Shown in pieces: positions 20,779 to 32,399 of a stretch of DNA of 64,000 bases. The notes under the pieces are model-generated. The model ran no database searches. It was not told where the DNA came from and was given only the letters and a program-made list of their open reading frames with translations. Each line of letters starts with the position of its first letter. Position 1 is the first letter of the stretch. The stretch is from Letharia columbiana. Lineage: Eukaryota > Ascomycota > Lecanoromycetes > Lecanorales > Parmeliaceae. Location: assembly GCF_014066305.1 (NCBI RefSeq), contig NW_023501090.1, forward strand, positions 62,001 through 126,000, in the 5' to 3' direction. Made by a program: the position numbers and the translations under genes.

Positions 20779-21298
20779 GATACTAGGGTCTTACCCTTGT
20801 CACGGTGGTAGCCAGTGATTTCGCCCTGCAGTGAAGCGCCACGAGCGGGGCAGTGCTACCTCTTTTAGACACCATACATTGACGACTTGCTTCTAAGGTG
20901 CAGTACACTGCTTTCCATGTGTTCTAGATCTGCATTGTTCTCGTGGTCAATCGACTCAATGTACAGCTGCCCTGGACGGTCTCTTTTCCTCCATGTTCTA
21001 TTACAAACTTGAACTTCTGTCGCTGGTGAAATTGCGGCGGAAAGCCTGTGGGGCGCAAAAATAGAACGATATGCAGAGCTGGCCTATCACCTTTGCACTG
21101 GGCTCTATAATCAGCCTCCACCACTGAGACTGAGACGAAAACACTTCCTAATATAAGGTCTAACCTTTCATGGAGAGCTCTTAGAGTGCTCTTTTGGGGC
21201 CCCCAACATCTACGAGCGTATCGTAAAGGTGGTCTACGGTTTGGTTACTTTGCGCTGACCCACCGAAGAGATCCCCGCAACTGTAATGCAGAGCAAGC
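20779..21298. other. Intergenic, upstream of the ankyrin gene
   Basis: No gene recognised; probably holds the promoter of the gene starting at 21299. Confidence 0.4.
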
Positions 21299-24100
21299 AT
21301 GGATCCCATAACAGCCCTCGGCTTACTATCCTCAGTGTCACAGCTCATCCAGACCAGTAATTCTCTTTTGGAGTTAATGAAGAGTTTCAAAGATGCCGAG
21401 AAAGAAATCCTTGAACTTTTCAATGATGTCTCGATTTTTGACGAAGCTCTCAAGGGCTTCGATCGCGTGTTGCGGAGCCGCCAAACGAGACACAACATAT
21501 CTGCAAAAGTCATACATAGCGCGCTTCAAGACGCTTTCGGAACAATCCAAGATCTGAAGACGAGATTGGTACAAATGTCGAAGTCCGAAGTCTCACCTAT
21601 ACGTCGAATGAAATGGGTGCAGCACAAATCGGGCCTCAAAAAGCTTCACGACCGCATCAAGGAGCAGAGTGCAATGCTGCAAAGTTTTTTGGCATTAGCG
21701 CATGCGTTCGTAGCCCCATCTTCCAAAGTGACTGCGGATTGACTCATACGAGTCTTTAGAGAAACATTTCTTGCGGTCTGCAGCCAACATCCAGAGTTCC
21801 TCCAGATCGGCTCAACAGACGATGGAGAAAGCGACTCCGCATCTCTCCAGGATTCCATAATGTCTGAACCTTCAACGCTTGCATCTGGTAGCTCGAAATC
21901 CTCGCTTCGGAGAATATCTATCGATACTACTGCGTCATCTGTTGGAAGTTCGACCTCGTCACTACAGAGGCTTTCAATTGATACCTCACCGACATCTCCA
22001 TTGGTCCAGAGTTTTGTAGACAGCGTCCACGTCCACCACGAGGCGAACCAAACGACAAATGTCGACGGTCATTCAACAGACGCATTGGAAATTCGTCGAG
22101 CGTGCCGATATGACTGTTTTTGCAAATGCCACGCACAGAGTACGCCTATCCCAATTAGAGGTTTGTCGAAGGTCAAACCGCCGCAGTATCAGTGCAGCGA
22201 GCCCAGCTGTCAAGGTGCAAAATCAATTGGGGAAAAGGTTGTGGTCCCTTCTACATTCTTCCGCAAAGCCATTTCACAGGTGATGTCATCCAAAAGTATC
22301 AAGGTTCGCTATGACCTGAACACTTATCGAATGGTATCAGAGGGGTCGGACGCAATGCGATATGTAAAGCATGGAAATTTGGAGAAGCTGAAAGCCTGCA
22401 TCAAATCTGGAGAGGCTACTCTATGGGACACGGCGCCAGATGGATGGTCTCTTCTCCACGTGAGTTCAATCATGGGAAAATATGAGATAAGCTTACAGTA
22501 TTTAGACCGCTGCCTACAATCGACAACTACCCATTGTGAAATACCTTGTAGGACTTGGTGCTGATACTGAAGCTGCTGACGTTGGGACACGGTTGGTTGC
22601 AGTCGATGAATGCTTCCAAGCCCACGAAGCTAATACTTGCGAATAGCAAACCTGCTGACCTAGCTATCTTGAAATCGCTGGGCGCGGACTCGACACGTGT
22701 TGAACAAGACATTGTGGAAGTTTTTTCTCAAAAAGATGACTATATCAGCGATTTTGAATTCACGCCGATTCACATTGCTGTTCTCGACATTTATAAGCCT
22801 ACAGACGTGGAGCGCCCAACGCTTGAACAGTAAGGAATTTCTTGGACTGCGCTATTTTTCCTATGCGCAGCACCCTTCCTGAGCTGTGAGAGCTTTTCTC
22901 CTTCCCAATCGTGTTTTACAGCTCATAGATTGTATCTCGCAACTCCTGGTCTTCCCTAAGTCAAGTAATACTGACTTAGAAATCAGGCTCATAGAACTCG
23001 TCGACGATGCTAACAACGCTCCTGCAGGAACGGACTGGGCTAAGTGGAAAACAAGATACCGAAAGAGGTCCCCACTGTTCGGTGAAATCATTGAGCTCTT
23101 TCGAGCTTCGGCATCCGAGAAACCAAAGACTCCCAAAATCATTCACAACCTCCTCGATCAGAAAGACAGAAAGTACTGCTGGACGCCCTTACACTGGGCC
23201 AGTTCGGCTGGACGAACAGACAAAATGAAGATCCTCATAAACCACGGCGCAGACCCTTTTATATTATCAAATTTGGATGCCAACATCATACACGCTGCAG
23301 CAGAGTCTAAGGCACTGAGTGGCTTGGTTAGCGCTCTTGAAATCTGGAAACAATATCCGCAGCGGCTCAATATCAATCAGGCCAACCGCTGGGCAGAAAC
23401 ACCGTTGCATGTGGCTGCCTGGGGGTCTGTGGAATGTGTTCGGCTTCTTTTGGAAGCAGGAGCGGACCGTAATGTTCGACAAGAGGACCAGCAGGTTCCG
23501 CTTCATTGTGCGGGTTTATCGACGCGAGGTGATATCAGACGAGACATTGTTGCTCTACTTTGTGGCGGAGAAAGTGGACCGCATATCAATGCGCAAGATG
23601 TGGACGGCCGGCCACCAATGTTCGATTTCTTAGATGATCCCAAGTGCATGGAAATGTTGATCGATGCCAGTGCGAGACTCGATGTGTTAGATACCTCCGG
23701 AAAGAGCACATTCCATCACGCGTGCATACAGGACGAGACCGAGTCACTGAAATTGCTCTTACGTCTATCTCCTCCTGACTCCGTAATGGTCACGGTGAAA
23801 GACCACGACGGCAACAGTGCGCTCATCCACGCTCTTCGTCACGGCAGCGCAGAGAGTGCGATGATTCTGCTAAAACTCGATAACGTGGGAGACATCGTCG
23901 GTCAAGACGGATGGGCGGCAGTCCACCACGCTGCGAAATTGGGCAATGCCGACGTGTTGGAGGCGGTTTTGAAGCATTCGAGTTTTGTGAAAGGCATGAA
24001 GACTATTGACGGGAAGACTGTCGAGGTTGTCGCTATGGAGTCGGGGAATTGGTGTGGGAGAGTGAAAGAGCTGCTGAGGAAGTACAACTCGGTGACATGA
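21299..24100 (+). CDS. Helo_like_N plus ankyrin-repeat protein with one in-frame stop
   Basis: Deduced exons: 21299-22459, 22506-22591, 22647-22829 and 22891-24100 (introns 46, 55 and 61 nt). The N-terminus MDPITALGLLSSVSQLIQTSNSLLELMKSFKDA resembles the Helo_like_N domain found at the front of fungal STAND and ankyrin proteins. A Cys-rich patch follows (CRYDCFCKCH...CSEPSCQG), then ankyrin repeats from DGWSLLHTAAYNRQLPIVKYLVGLGADTEAAD to the C-terminus (CWTPLHWASSAGRTDKMKIL, AETPLHVAAWGSVECVRLLLEAGAD, GWAAVHHAAKLGNADVLEAV). Each splice restores a canonical repeat. TGA at 21740-21742 lies in frame after SSKVTAD, and the frame continues with LIRVFRETFLAVCSQHPEFLQ. No good intron removes it; CGA-to-TGA is the simplest cause. 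If read through, the protein is 879 aa. Fungal relatives are linked to heterokaryon incompatibility and immunity; that role is inference. Confidence 0.75.
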
Positions 24101-25340
24101 TACGTCCGGAGACTCGACTCGATGTCCCGACGGCAGGCAAGCCGTCAGGAAAAGTGGCAGCCCGAGGCGCTGGAGGTCCCATGTTCTCACGTCGATTGGG
24201 GCATCGACCTGGAAATATTTGTCATTCACGTCTAGACTTGTATCAAGAAGAGCATTGGACAGCGGGGAACCTCATGGTCGGTCTGCTTTCAATGACCATT
24301 TAGGGATTTGCGAAATCGATCAAGCTCCAACAGCTCCACAACACTCAACGTACGGCGAGGTCCCTGAACCGCAAACTTCGACGAATCGACAACCTTTTCA
24401 ATCTTCGTACCCAAAGCCCTCGCGAAGAGATCTCTCAATCAACATGTTCGGGTGCACAACAAAGAGCATAACTCAAATTCTTGAACCCATCTACCAAAGG
24501 AACCCGATCCTCAAAGCCCACGCCTCCAAACACAACCACTATGACCCATCCACCTGCCCCGCCACCCCTCTCCGCACCTCCACGACACCCACCCACATCC
24601 TCCGAGCCCATGCACCCTCGCGCACGAATCCCATGACACTCGGCGGCATCTGTACGTCCCTCCATCCAGCTCACCAACGACCACACCGTGCTCAATACCC
24701 GCCAACTCAGAGGCGAAACCCTCATCGGTCGGATCCAGCCTCCGCGTTGCAAAGACGGGTCATACCACCCACGGCGAGGCAGATGTCCGGTCCGGTACGG
24801 TTAGGGAAAGAAACCCCACCCACGCACGTCTCCATTCCGTTGTGTAGAGGAGGCAGGGCAGAAGGTCGAAAGACATGGATGGAGAGCATTTGAAAGCCGA
24901 TAGGTCGTACGCCCTTCGCGATGGTGAGGGTTAAGCACGGTAGTTCGGAGTATGTGAATGGAAATTGCGCGGTTCGAATGGAGGGCTGGCAGAGGAGAGC
25001 GGAATGAGAGCTCGTGTATATATAGTTAACGAAGGGGTTCTTACCCGGACACATATCTGCAGCACTTTGAGCGATCTTCTTGGAGAATATAGGTAGGGGA
25101 GGGGAGCTCCACGGCGCAGCTAGGCGAAACACAAGCGCTGGCGGTCAGAGGGAAGCGAAGCCATGATGGGCTCGTGGTCAGGGAGGAGAGGACATTTGCG
25201 TTGGCAAGTCTTGCCCGAGCTTCAGGGAGTCCTGGTTCCTACGCATCGCGACCCATGGCGAACAAGAAGGGATAGCGAATAAACACTATCGGTACAGATA
25301 CGACGCGTATGGTAGGCGTGCATATAATACAGTTGCTCAT
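24101..25340. other. 1.2 kb without a supported gene
   Basis: Frames at 24219-24893 (+) and 24722-25132 (-) are open but rich in Pro, Ser and Cys, with no domain. A short minus-strand string near 24800 (GMETCVGGVSFPNRTGPDIC) could be a relic of a decayed gene, but I cannot name a family. Confidence 0.35.
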
Positions 25341-27615
25341 CTAATCAACCTTCAGCCCCTCTAACCTCGCCTCGGTAGAAATCACATCCATCGCCTGCCT
25401 CACCTCCAGCACCCTCCTACACTCACTCAACCAGTCCCAGCTCAGCGTCTTCGCCCATCCATCCAGCGTATTCATCTCTCTAGCCGCCTCATCTAGATTC
25501 CCCTCTTCCAGCAGCGTTTCCGTTCTCGTAAGGATACTTTCTACGTCATCGCCGACCGTCATACCCGTCTTTTTGAACATGAATTTACTCAGCACGAAGC
25601 TAGCTGCATGGCTAGCTACGCCGGCATCTTCAGGTAGGAGAGATGCTTTCCGGACTTCGGCGGCGACGCGGCGGAAACGGTCGATGAGTTGGGCGGTAGT
25701 TGGAACCCCGCGTTGGTAGGCTGTTGGGTTTATGGAAGCGATGGCTGCGTTAACGACGGCGTCATCGGAGGCGATCTCTTTAAGGGCGGCAAGCTCACGA
25801 ACGAGCGGGCGAGGACGATCAGCGGTCTCAAGACTAGAGCGCACGGCTTCGACGGCGACTTGCAAGTGTTGGGTCTTGAGGTTCGCATCAATGACCGAAT
25901 TCCAGTCCGCGGTCAGCTTTTCGAGCTTGGTTACGCTAGATGAGAGGTCAGATAGTTTGGAGAGGCGACCGTTCCGTTCGGTTTCAACGCGATCGGTGAC
26001 TTCGTTGATAAATTGCTTTTTCATGGCAACAGCTTGCTGGAGGAGTTCATTGCGGAGGCGCTGCTCGGAAAGTTGTTGAGCTCGTTGGCTTTCATTATGC
26101 AGACGCTCTTGGTAGGATTGGACTATTTTTTCCCGCTCCGATTCGAATTCGTCTTTCCATTTGCCATCTTGATCCCTCATTTCCTCTTCGAGGCGGCGTA
26201 CGAGCTCTTTGGCTGCAGTGTCAAACTCCGTTTGGGTGGATCTGATTTTCTCTTCTGCAGACTTCCTGACGGCTTCCTTTAGAGACATTATACGACCACC
26301 AACACTTGCAAGAGCCGTTTTTGCTTTGCCAATTGTGGAATTGTATTTGTGTGAGGCGCCATCGGCATTTACTACGGTAATGATATCGTTGATGATCTTC
26401 ACTAGATCCTGCACTATGGGCTCATCGGCGTTTTTGATCTTAAGTGGATCGATGCTCTCCATCGGCATGAACCTGCTAGGCTCATTTACCTCTGGTGGTC
26501 TTTTGGATGCATCTTTAGAGCTTTCTGAGGGTTTTGGAGGAGGCGGAACAGGCGCGGGCGGCTTTGGTTCTGTGGTTGGCGGTGGTGCTTTGGCAGGAGC
26601 TTTTTCGGCTTTCGCCTTTTCACTTGGAGGAGGAGTCTTCGGAGCCGATCCTGCATCATTCTTCGCCTTTTCAACTGCCTTGTTCTTCTCAGGTCCTGTA
26701 GCAGTAGAGGGTGTCTGTCCGGCAACCCCTATCTTGACCTCACCTTGATTCGCATCCAAAGCGCTCATATGGCGGCCTTTCGTCTGCAAATCGGTTCCCT
26801 GATGTTCCTCACCAGCAACTTTCCAGGATACCCCACTTTTGCTCGGTATCGTGATCTTATTGCCAGAGTCGGGGAATGGACGATTGGTAGGATTCGTGAG
26901 TTTTGGGAACCGTCTGCGGAATTCTCTTTCTTCAAAATAGAGCACCGCGTCTTCTCCGAATGGGATGTACTCGGTGAAGAAGTCATGAAAGTTGTCTGAG
27001 CGTAAAGAATAGAAGGTCCCGCCTGCGAAACCCAGAGCACTTGCCAGGATCAGGAACGAAACGGTATTTCGAATCCATCGAGACCTTCGCCTGGGTGGAG
27101 GTGGAGGTGGAGGAGGTGGAATTGCCGCAGCAGGCTTGTCCGATGGTGGAGTAGTTGGAGGGATGGGAGCTGCACCGGTCCCCGGAGGCACTGAGGTAGG
27201 TGGTGCTGTCTGAGTCTTGCCTCCAGGCGGGGTTGGAGGCATAAGAGGAACATTTTGAGGTGGTACCGAAGCGTCAGAGGTAGGTGTAGGCGGTGAAGGT
27301 TGCGCAGGGGAGGCGGATAGTACAGGCCCAGGTGGAGGAGGTTGGGGTTTGGTTGCAGTGGTGCTCTGTGTTCCAGGAAGAACGATAGCGTCGGAATCGT
27401 GTATGCTAGGCTTTGTGTTTGTGTCTATGTTTCTTCTATTCGCAAAGGACCTCTGCAGAGCCAACTGTCAGTGCCAGTTCAAGCTCGTGTGATTGCAGGA
27501 GGTGTACCTGGAGAATGATCTGGTTCAGACGCGTTCCGGGCCATTGAGTCCTAGATCTGGGGCAAATCGGCCTTCGGACCACTTGCCTGGTAAGAGGCAG
27601 AGCTTGGTGAAGCAT
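25341..27615 (-). CDS. MIC60: MICOS subunit MIC60 (mitofilin), 2 exons, 739 aa
   Basis: Exon 1 is 27615-27508 (MLHQALPLTRQVVRR..., 36 codons), the intron is 27507-27453, exon 2 is 27452-25341. The first ~45 residues are Arg/Leu-rich and lack acidic residues up to NIDTNTKP, a typical mitochondrial presequence. A Pro-rich linker (about 60-160) is followed by RRRSRWIRNTVSFLILASALGFAGGTFYSL, the inner-membrane anchor (about 165-186), then YFEEREFRRRFP. A long coiled coil comes next (KEAVRKSAEEK to about 600), and the C-terminal mitofilin signature region ends WLSECRRVLEVRQAMDVIS. MIC60 is the core of the MICOS complex at crista junctions and contacts outer-membrane partners. The gene is intact. 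A longer non-spliced ORF starting at 27464 is an artefact of intron readthrough. Confidence 0.9.
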
Positions 27616-28083
27616 TGCGAGCTCTGCGCACCTTTGCGGAGAAGGATTACTTGGCAGGGAAGCTGTCAGAAAACTTCCCATACCTAAGTCGCGGAATGTT
27701 TCTGGAGACTGATACGCTAGAGCCAACGAGGTTAAAGTGTGTGCCAAGACTGGGAATGAGAGATGACTCTCAGCTTTGAATCTTGCACACTTTTGCGCGT
27801 ACTGACCAGAACGAATTGGTCAATATATTCATGTCGAGCAATGCTACATGAAGGATATTCGACGCAGGAAAATGATTTCTCCTTCATTGAGATTCATGCC
27901 GCTACACCCCTTACTTTTGCTGGCAGCATGCCTGCAAAGTTCTAGAAATCCCTCCACGGTCCTGGGGAATTATTGATAGTCAAGTAGATGTGATAAATAT
28001 ACACTATGATGGTATCGTAACGCCTACAGCAGTAGGATGCTCGCTGAATCGCATGACCGATGAACATGGTATCCAGGGTAAAT
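27616..28083. other. Intergenic, MIC60 upstream region
   Basis: Should include the MIC60 promoter. Nothing else recognised. Confidence 0.4.
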
Positions 28084-31000
28084 CTACAACCAAAACAGCC
28101 ACCTCAACCCCTCTATTAAACCGGCGAGGGTGCCACGGACAAGCCGAACAATTACCACCACTAGCCAGACCATCCACATGATGCCTAGTAGAGTCCATTC
28201 GACCGTCGCCCATCCTATCCTTCTCAGGTATCTCAACCTCCGGCGGCGTCGCCTTAGGACAGTGTTTATGCTATCGTTCAGCTGTTTGATGGCCAAGGTA
28301 TGTGTAGTTGTAAGCTCTGTGCTGAAGGCGTCTGCATCATCCGCGGAATTTCTCACGAGGGGTGTGAGCTTATGGGTTACATGCTCGTCGATAGCATTGA
28401 TCTGGTCATGCAATTTCTCAATCGTGGTGTGAGAAAATTGCTCAGCATCATCCCTCAATCTCTGGGTATTTGTCTCAATATTGCTGATCACTATCCTTGC
28501 AGCGAGTAATGGCTCCTGTGACCGAGAGACGTGTGGTATGGGACCCTTGAACATGTCCTCAAGCCTTTGAAGGAAGGGTGCGGGTTTTTCGGGGGCCTCC
28601 TCCGCTCGGCGGGATATTTCGTTGGCTTTCACTCCTGACGAGAGCAGCAAAGCTCTGACTCGAGCAATATCGCGCTTATTAACAGTCCCGCGTACGGTAG
28701 AGACGCCTCGATCGGAAATGCTCCATTGTCGTTTGCCTTCCAAGTCCGGGCGTCCTCTCAATTCTCGTGGCCTACTCTCTAGACTTGCGAGACCAGTGGG
28801 CGGAGCTCGTCCAGTCCCTGCTTTGCCAGGAATACTTAGCATTGCGTTGAGCCTTCTGTCTGCACTGCGTACTCCACGTTCTGAGCGGCTACTACTGCTT
28901 TGGCGAGAGTCTTCATCATATGTTCGTTGTGTCCGCGACCCGACTGGAGAGGGTTCTCGAGAAGAAGGGGGCGATATCCCCCTCAGATCAATTTTCGGCG
29001 GCGCAAGACGATCAAATCTGCTTGACCTTCCTCTTTCACGTTGTGCTAACTGCTGACGGGTGATGTGATCGTGATCCGGAGAAGCCTTAGTGGATTTAGC
29101 GGATTGCTCATCCCTGTTGAATGACGATCGAAAGCTTGGAAGATTGCTCATGTAGTATCTAGGTTTGTCGCTGTTTGTAGACACTTTTGACAGGCTTCCT
29201 CCTCCATCTTTTGTTGTGGTCCGAGATAGGTCATTCTTTGGACTACTGTCTAATCCACTCGTGTCACCATCGTCCATGTCCGATTCCTCAGATGCTGCGT
29301 AGCTTGATGCTGGAGAAGTGACCCGAGAAGCATGATTGTTGTCTTTTCTCCATAACATATCGCCAACTTTAGAGACCTCGCTGCCTACCAGCTCTGCAAT
29401 CCTGCCGCCTTTGAAAAGTCCTCGGAGCCTAGAGTCGGATCCATTGATGTTCTTGATGCTTCTAATGGAATTGCCATCTAGAGGCCTGTATTTAATGCCT
29501 GCAGCTTCAGTCTTGATTGGGGTGAGTAATCCATTGCTTGATCCCGTTGGTTGCTCCTTGCGTAACATGTTCGCCAGTTGAGATTCGTTAGTAGTCTGCC
29601 GCGACACATCGGTCATCCCACTTGAGTCTGGATCGTTCTCGCCAATAGTTCGCCTATTGACGCTCCGAGAGCGATCGCGCCGGGAAGATCCCATTCGAGA
29701 TGTCAACGTTTTCTTAGGTGAGGCTACCGCCGATGGTGGGCTTGCCGGCGGAGATAGGTTAATTGAGATGCTAGGAACGAATCCAGGTGCCGTAGGAGAG
29801 TTAGGCGCTGTCGGATCGAGGTCATCTGAGGGCATGCGATGATAATGAAATCGGTCTTCGTCGAGACTTGCCCTGGCTGCAATTCGACGCTTTTCTATAA
29901 CGGGCACGTCGGTTGTCATTCGTTGGGGAGCACTTGGACGAGGTTTGGCGTCTCGATGCCTATATTTGTCCCTCATCCCGCCATCATGAGGCTTCAGACC
30001 AGGCTCCCCCGTCGCATCTGTGTCTTCTTCCGGGCTCTGGTCAACTTGACGGCTAGCTTCCACCTCCTTAGCAAGCATTTCCATCATCTGCTTCTCCAAC
30101 GCGGCACTCTCAAGATTATCACGGCTACCAGCATAATCACGGCCACGGTTTTGTTTGCGGCGGCTCTCCCGGTGAGAATCGTCCGAGTCTGAGGAGCTTC
30201 GAGATCGAACGAGCTTCTTTGGCCATCTGGACTTACGATCCCGAGAACCATTGTCTTCCGACAACGGTGATCTTTGCTCGTGCACGTCTAAGCTTCGACG
30301 TCCTCGGTCCTTGGAATCCTTACGGGAGTGACCGGCCAATGCTCGAACCCTATCGGGAGATGCATGTTCTCTGACAATACTCTCGGAGCGTCGCACTGAG
30401 CTTCTGTTCGACTCGACACTTGCTCTCGGCGTATTGTCTTTACGATTTGGGTGACCTGTCGTAATCTTCTTGCCCGAACGATCTTCTATGTGATCGAGAT
30501 TGTCATCCTGGGTGAGCCATTGCGCGTCCGCAAGCAAGTCCCATGAAGTAAATTCCCAATCCATACGCGGTCTTTCGACTTTTCTGATTTGAGAGCCTGC
30601 CGAAAGTGGAACGCGCGAAATCTCTAAGCCATCGGCCACAGGATACTCGCCACTAATTGTGTCCAGGGATGGCAAGGGGAAACGTTGGTCGATACGAGAG
30701 ACACCGTCTTCTCGCTCACTTGCAACTGTATCTACCCAGATCTTTACTCGGTCGAGGTCTTTCCACCCAGCTGCTTCAGCATCCAGAGGTCGTCTTTCAC
30801 GAAATCGAACTTTTCTGTTGCGGATATACTGCAGTGGATTGTAGAGTCTTCCAAGGCCAGTCGATGGCTCACCTTCGTGCTTTGCAGCACCTTTGCTCGT
30901 TGCTGGTTTGCTCTTAGAGTTTGTCGGTATTGGAGGAAGATACTGCAGTAGCCTTCTGTACTCATACATCAATTCTATCGCGACTCTTGCCTTGTTCGCG

Positions 31001-31956
31001 CGTGAGAATGTAGCATCCGACGCATCGAAGACGACATCATCGGCCACCCCAGCGTCATAATCTGGCAATAGTGTAGAGTGCCTGTTCCCAACCTGTTCTT
31101 TCTGCGAGTGTGGTGAACCGGATCCAGACCCTTTGTTGCTGGAAGATCTGCCTGATTTTGGCGATATATTCCTTGACACCTGTCTCTGCTGTTGCAAATG
31201 TTGGCGTAGACTTCCTCCGCTTGCGCTGTTAGGTAGCCCGAGCGTTTGCTGTCCCGAAGATATGATACGCCGGGCTCCAATTGCATCTCGAGGTATGAGT
31301 AGGCCACCACTGCTGAAGTTCCTGCGACGACTTTCGCTGAGGTTCAACGCCAGGGTGACGATCTGGGCAGGGTCTGTATCATGGCCAATGGCGCTTCTCC
31401 CATTTGATAGCAATACTGGATCCGTGCTAGTGGCAGACCCGGCAGATGTACCATTGCTATTGAGACTTGAGCGCATGCTTTGCCTAGCAGCCGATTGTAC
31501 TGAAAATTGCTTGTCTCTCTGGAAAGCTCCATTTTTATCTGTATGATCCGATGAATGGACGTTGATGACCTCGGTAGCTAGCGGTGAGCTTCCCAAAGAA
31601 GGTTTCTGGCGGTGTCTCTGATGAGCGCTTGCACGCTTAGGCACGACTAAGTCCCCTTCCTCAGCCTTCCGCTTCCCTTTCACATCTCTAGTAGTATCTG
31701 GTTCCGTATACGAGGAGAGTCTTGTTTCCGAAGCAGGAGCAGGGGTTGTCTGTAGCAGGAACCCTCCCGAGCTCCTCGGTCTATGCCTCCGTTGTAGGGG
31801 CTCATTTTGGGCCAGATTCGCGGTTAGAGTAGCCTTGCTTTCGGATTCTGTTGTTGCTTGATCATGTCTCAAGCTATTGGTGCTATGGATTCCACTCGCA
31901 TTTGGTGATACCCCTAAGGCGGAGGGAGCGGACGAGCCGCTAGATTCGCCGGACAT
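28084..31956 (-). CDS. Large Ser/Arg-rich protein with C-terminal membrane segment, 1290 aa
   Basis: Uninterrupted frame from ATG 31956 (MSGESSGSSAPS). Long disordered Ser/Pro/Arg-rich regions separate a few conserved-looking blocks: IELMYEYRRLLQYLPPIP and YNPLQYIRNRKVRFRERRPLD, a nearby WEFTSWDLLADAQWL (all about residues 330-480), SRLRGLFKGGRIAELVGSEVSKVG (about 855-880), and an acidic/helical domain from DIARVRALLLSSGVKANEISRRAEE onwards with heptad-like spacing. The end, after an Arg cluster RRRRRRLRYLRR, has WTLLGIMWMVWLVVVIVRLV and a second short hydrophobic stretch, so it is probably C-terminally membrane anchored. It looks like a conserved Pezizomycotina protein of unknown function; I do not recognise a named family. 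An intact 3.9-kb frame amid broken neighbours argues for selection. Confidence 0.8.
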   Translation of the reverse strand: MSGESSGSSAPSALGVSPNASGIHSTNSLRHDQATTESESKATLTANLAQNEPLQRRHRPRSSGGFLLQTTPAPASETRLSSYTEPDTTRDVKGKRKAEEGDLVVPKRASAHQRHRQKPSLGSSPLATEVINVHSSDHTDKNGAFQRDKQFSVQSAARQSMRSSLNSNGTSAGSATSTDPVLLSNGRSAIGHDTDPAQIVTLALNLSESRRRNFSSGGLLIPRDAIGARRIISSGQQTLGLPNSASGGSLRQHLQQQRQVSRNISPKSGRSSSNKGSGSGSPHSQKEQVGNRHSTLLPDYDAGVADDVVFDASDATFSRANKARVAIELMYEYRRLLQYLPPIPTNSKSKPATSKGAAKHEGEPSTGLGRLYNPLQYIRNRKVRFRERRPLDAEAAGWKDLDRVKIWVDTVASEREDGVSRIDQRFPLPSLDTISGEYPVADGLEISRVPLSAGSQIRKVERPRMDWEFTSWDLLADAQWLTQDDNLDHIEDRSGKKITTGHPNRKDNTPRASVESNRSSVRRSESIVREHASPDRVRALAGHSRKDSKDRGRRSLDVHEQRSPLSEDNGSRDRKSRWPKKLVRSRSSSDSDDSHRESRRKQNRGRDYAGSRDNLESAALEKQMMEMLAKEVEASRQVDQSPEEDTDATGEPGLKPHDGGMRDKYRHRDAKPRPSAPQRMTTDVPVIEKRRIAARASLDEDRFHYHRMPSDDLDPTAPNSPTAPGFVPSISINLSPPASPPSAVASPKKTLTSRMGSSRRDRSRSVNRRTIGENDPDSSGMTDVSRQTTNESQLANMLRKEQPTGSSNGLLTPIKTEAAGIKYRPLDGNSIRSIKNINGSDSRLRGLFKGGRIAELVGSEVSKVGDMLWRKDNNHASRVTSPASSYAASEESDMDDGDTSGLDSSPKNDLSRTTTKDGGGSLSKVSTNSDKPRYYMSNLPSFRSSFNRDEQSAKSTKASPDHDHITRQQLAQRERGRSSRFDRLAPPKIDLRGISPPSSREPSPVGSRTQRTYDEDSRQSSSSRSERGVRSADRRLNAMLSIPGKAGTGRAPPTGLASLESRPRELRGRPDLEGKRQWSISDRGVSTVRGTVNKRDIARVRALLLSSGVKANEISRRAEEAPEKPAPFLQRLEDMFKGPIPHVSRSQEPLLAARIVISNIETNTQRLRDDAEQFSHTTIEKLHDQINAIDEHVTHKLTPLVRNSADDADAFSTELTTTHTLAIKQLNDSINTVLRRRRRRLRYLRRIGWATVEWTLLGIMWMVWLVVVIVRLVRGTLAGLIEGLRWLFWL

Positions 31957-32399
31957 GGCATCTTAGAAGCGTCGCAGAGAGAACTATTGGAGAACTCATA
32001 GCTTTCGGTGCGTCCTGATCATAGCCGATAGAGAGAGTGAAAGTAGTACGGGTCAATGAAGGGAATGAGATAGTGCATTCTCGCTGGGCCTCGGCTTTAA
32101 TCCATTTCGCCCGAGTGAAGCGCTTGGCGCGCTCAGCCCTATCGAAAGAGCATCTTTGTCAACGTTTAGGGACTTATCCTCCAATTGACGAATCCCTCTT
32201 GTAGCACGCCTGAACATCAAGGCAAAGTCATCTCTCGTTATTTTGAAGAGGTGCGAGAAGCGCATGGCCGTGATATCCTGACTAGAAATATGTCTGGTTA
32301 GGCTCATGAGTTGCTTGACCAATATGTACATATTGCTTTTACTACCCTCTAAATATGTACAAAGTATTTCCCTCTTATCGTACGACCGGGACGACATCC
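31957..32399. other. Intergenic between minus-strand genes
   Basis: Promoter of the 1290-aa gene and 3' region of the dehydrogenase gene. A minus-strand open frame (32053-32553) overlaps the last dehydrogenase exon and is a shadow. Confidence 0.45.

Noticed and set aside
24219..25132. Overlapping plus and minus frames in the ankyrin-MIC60 gap
   Set aside because: Compositionally biased, no domain, and no splice pattern that joins them.
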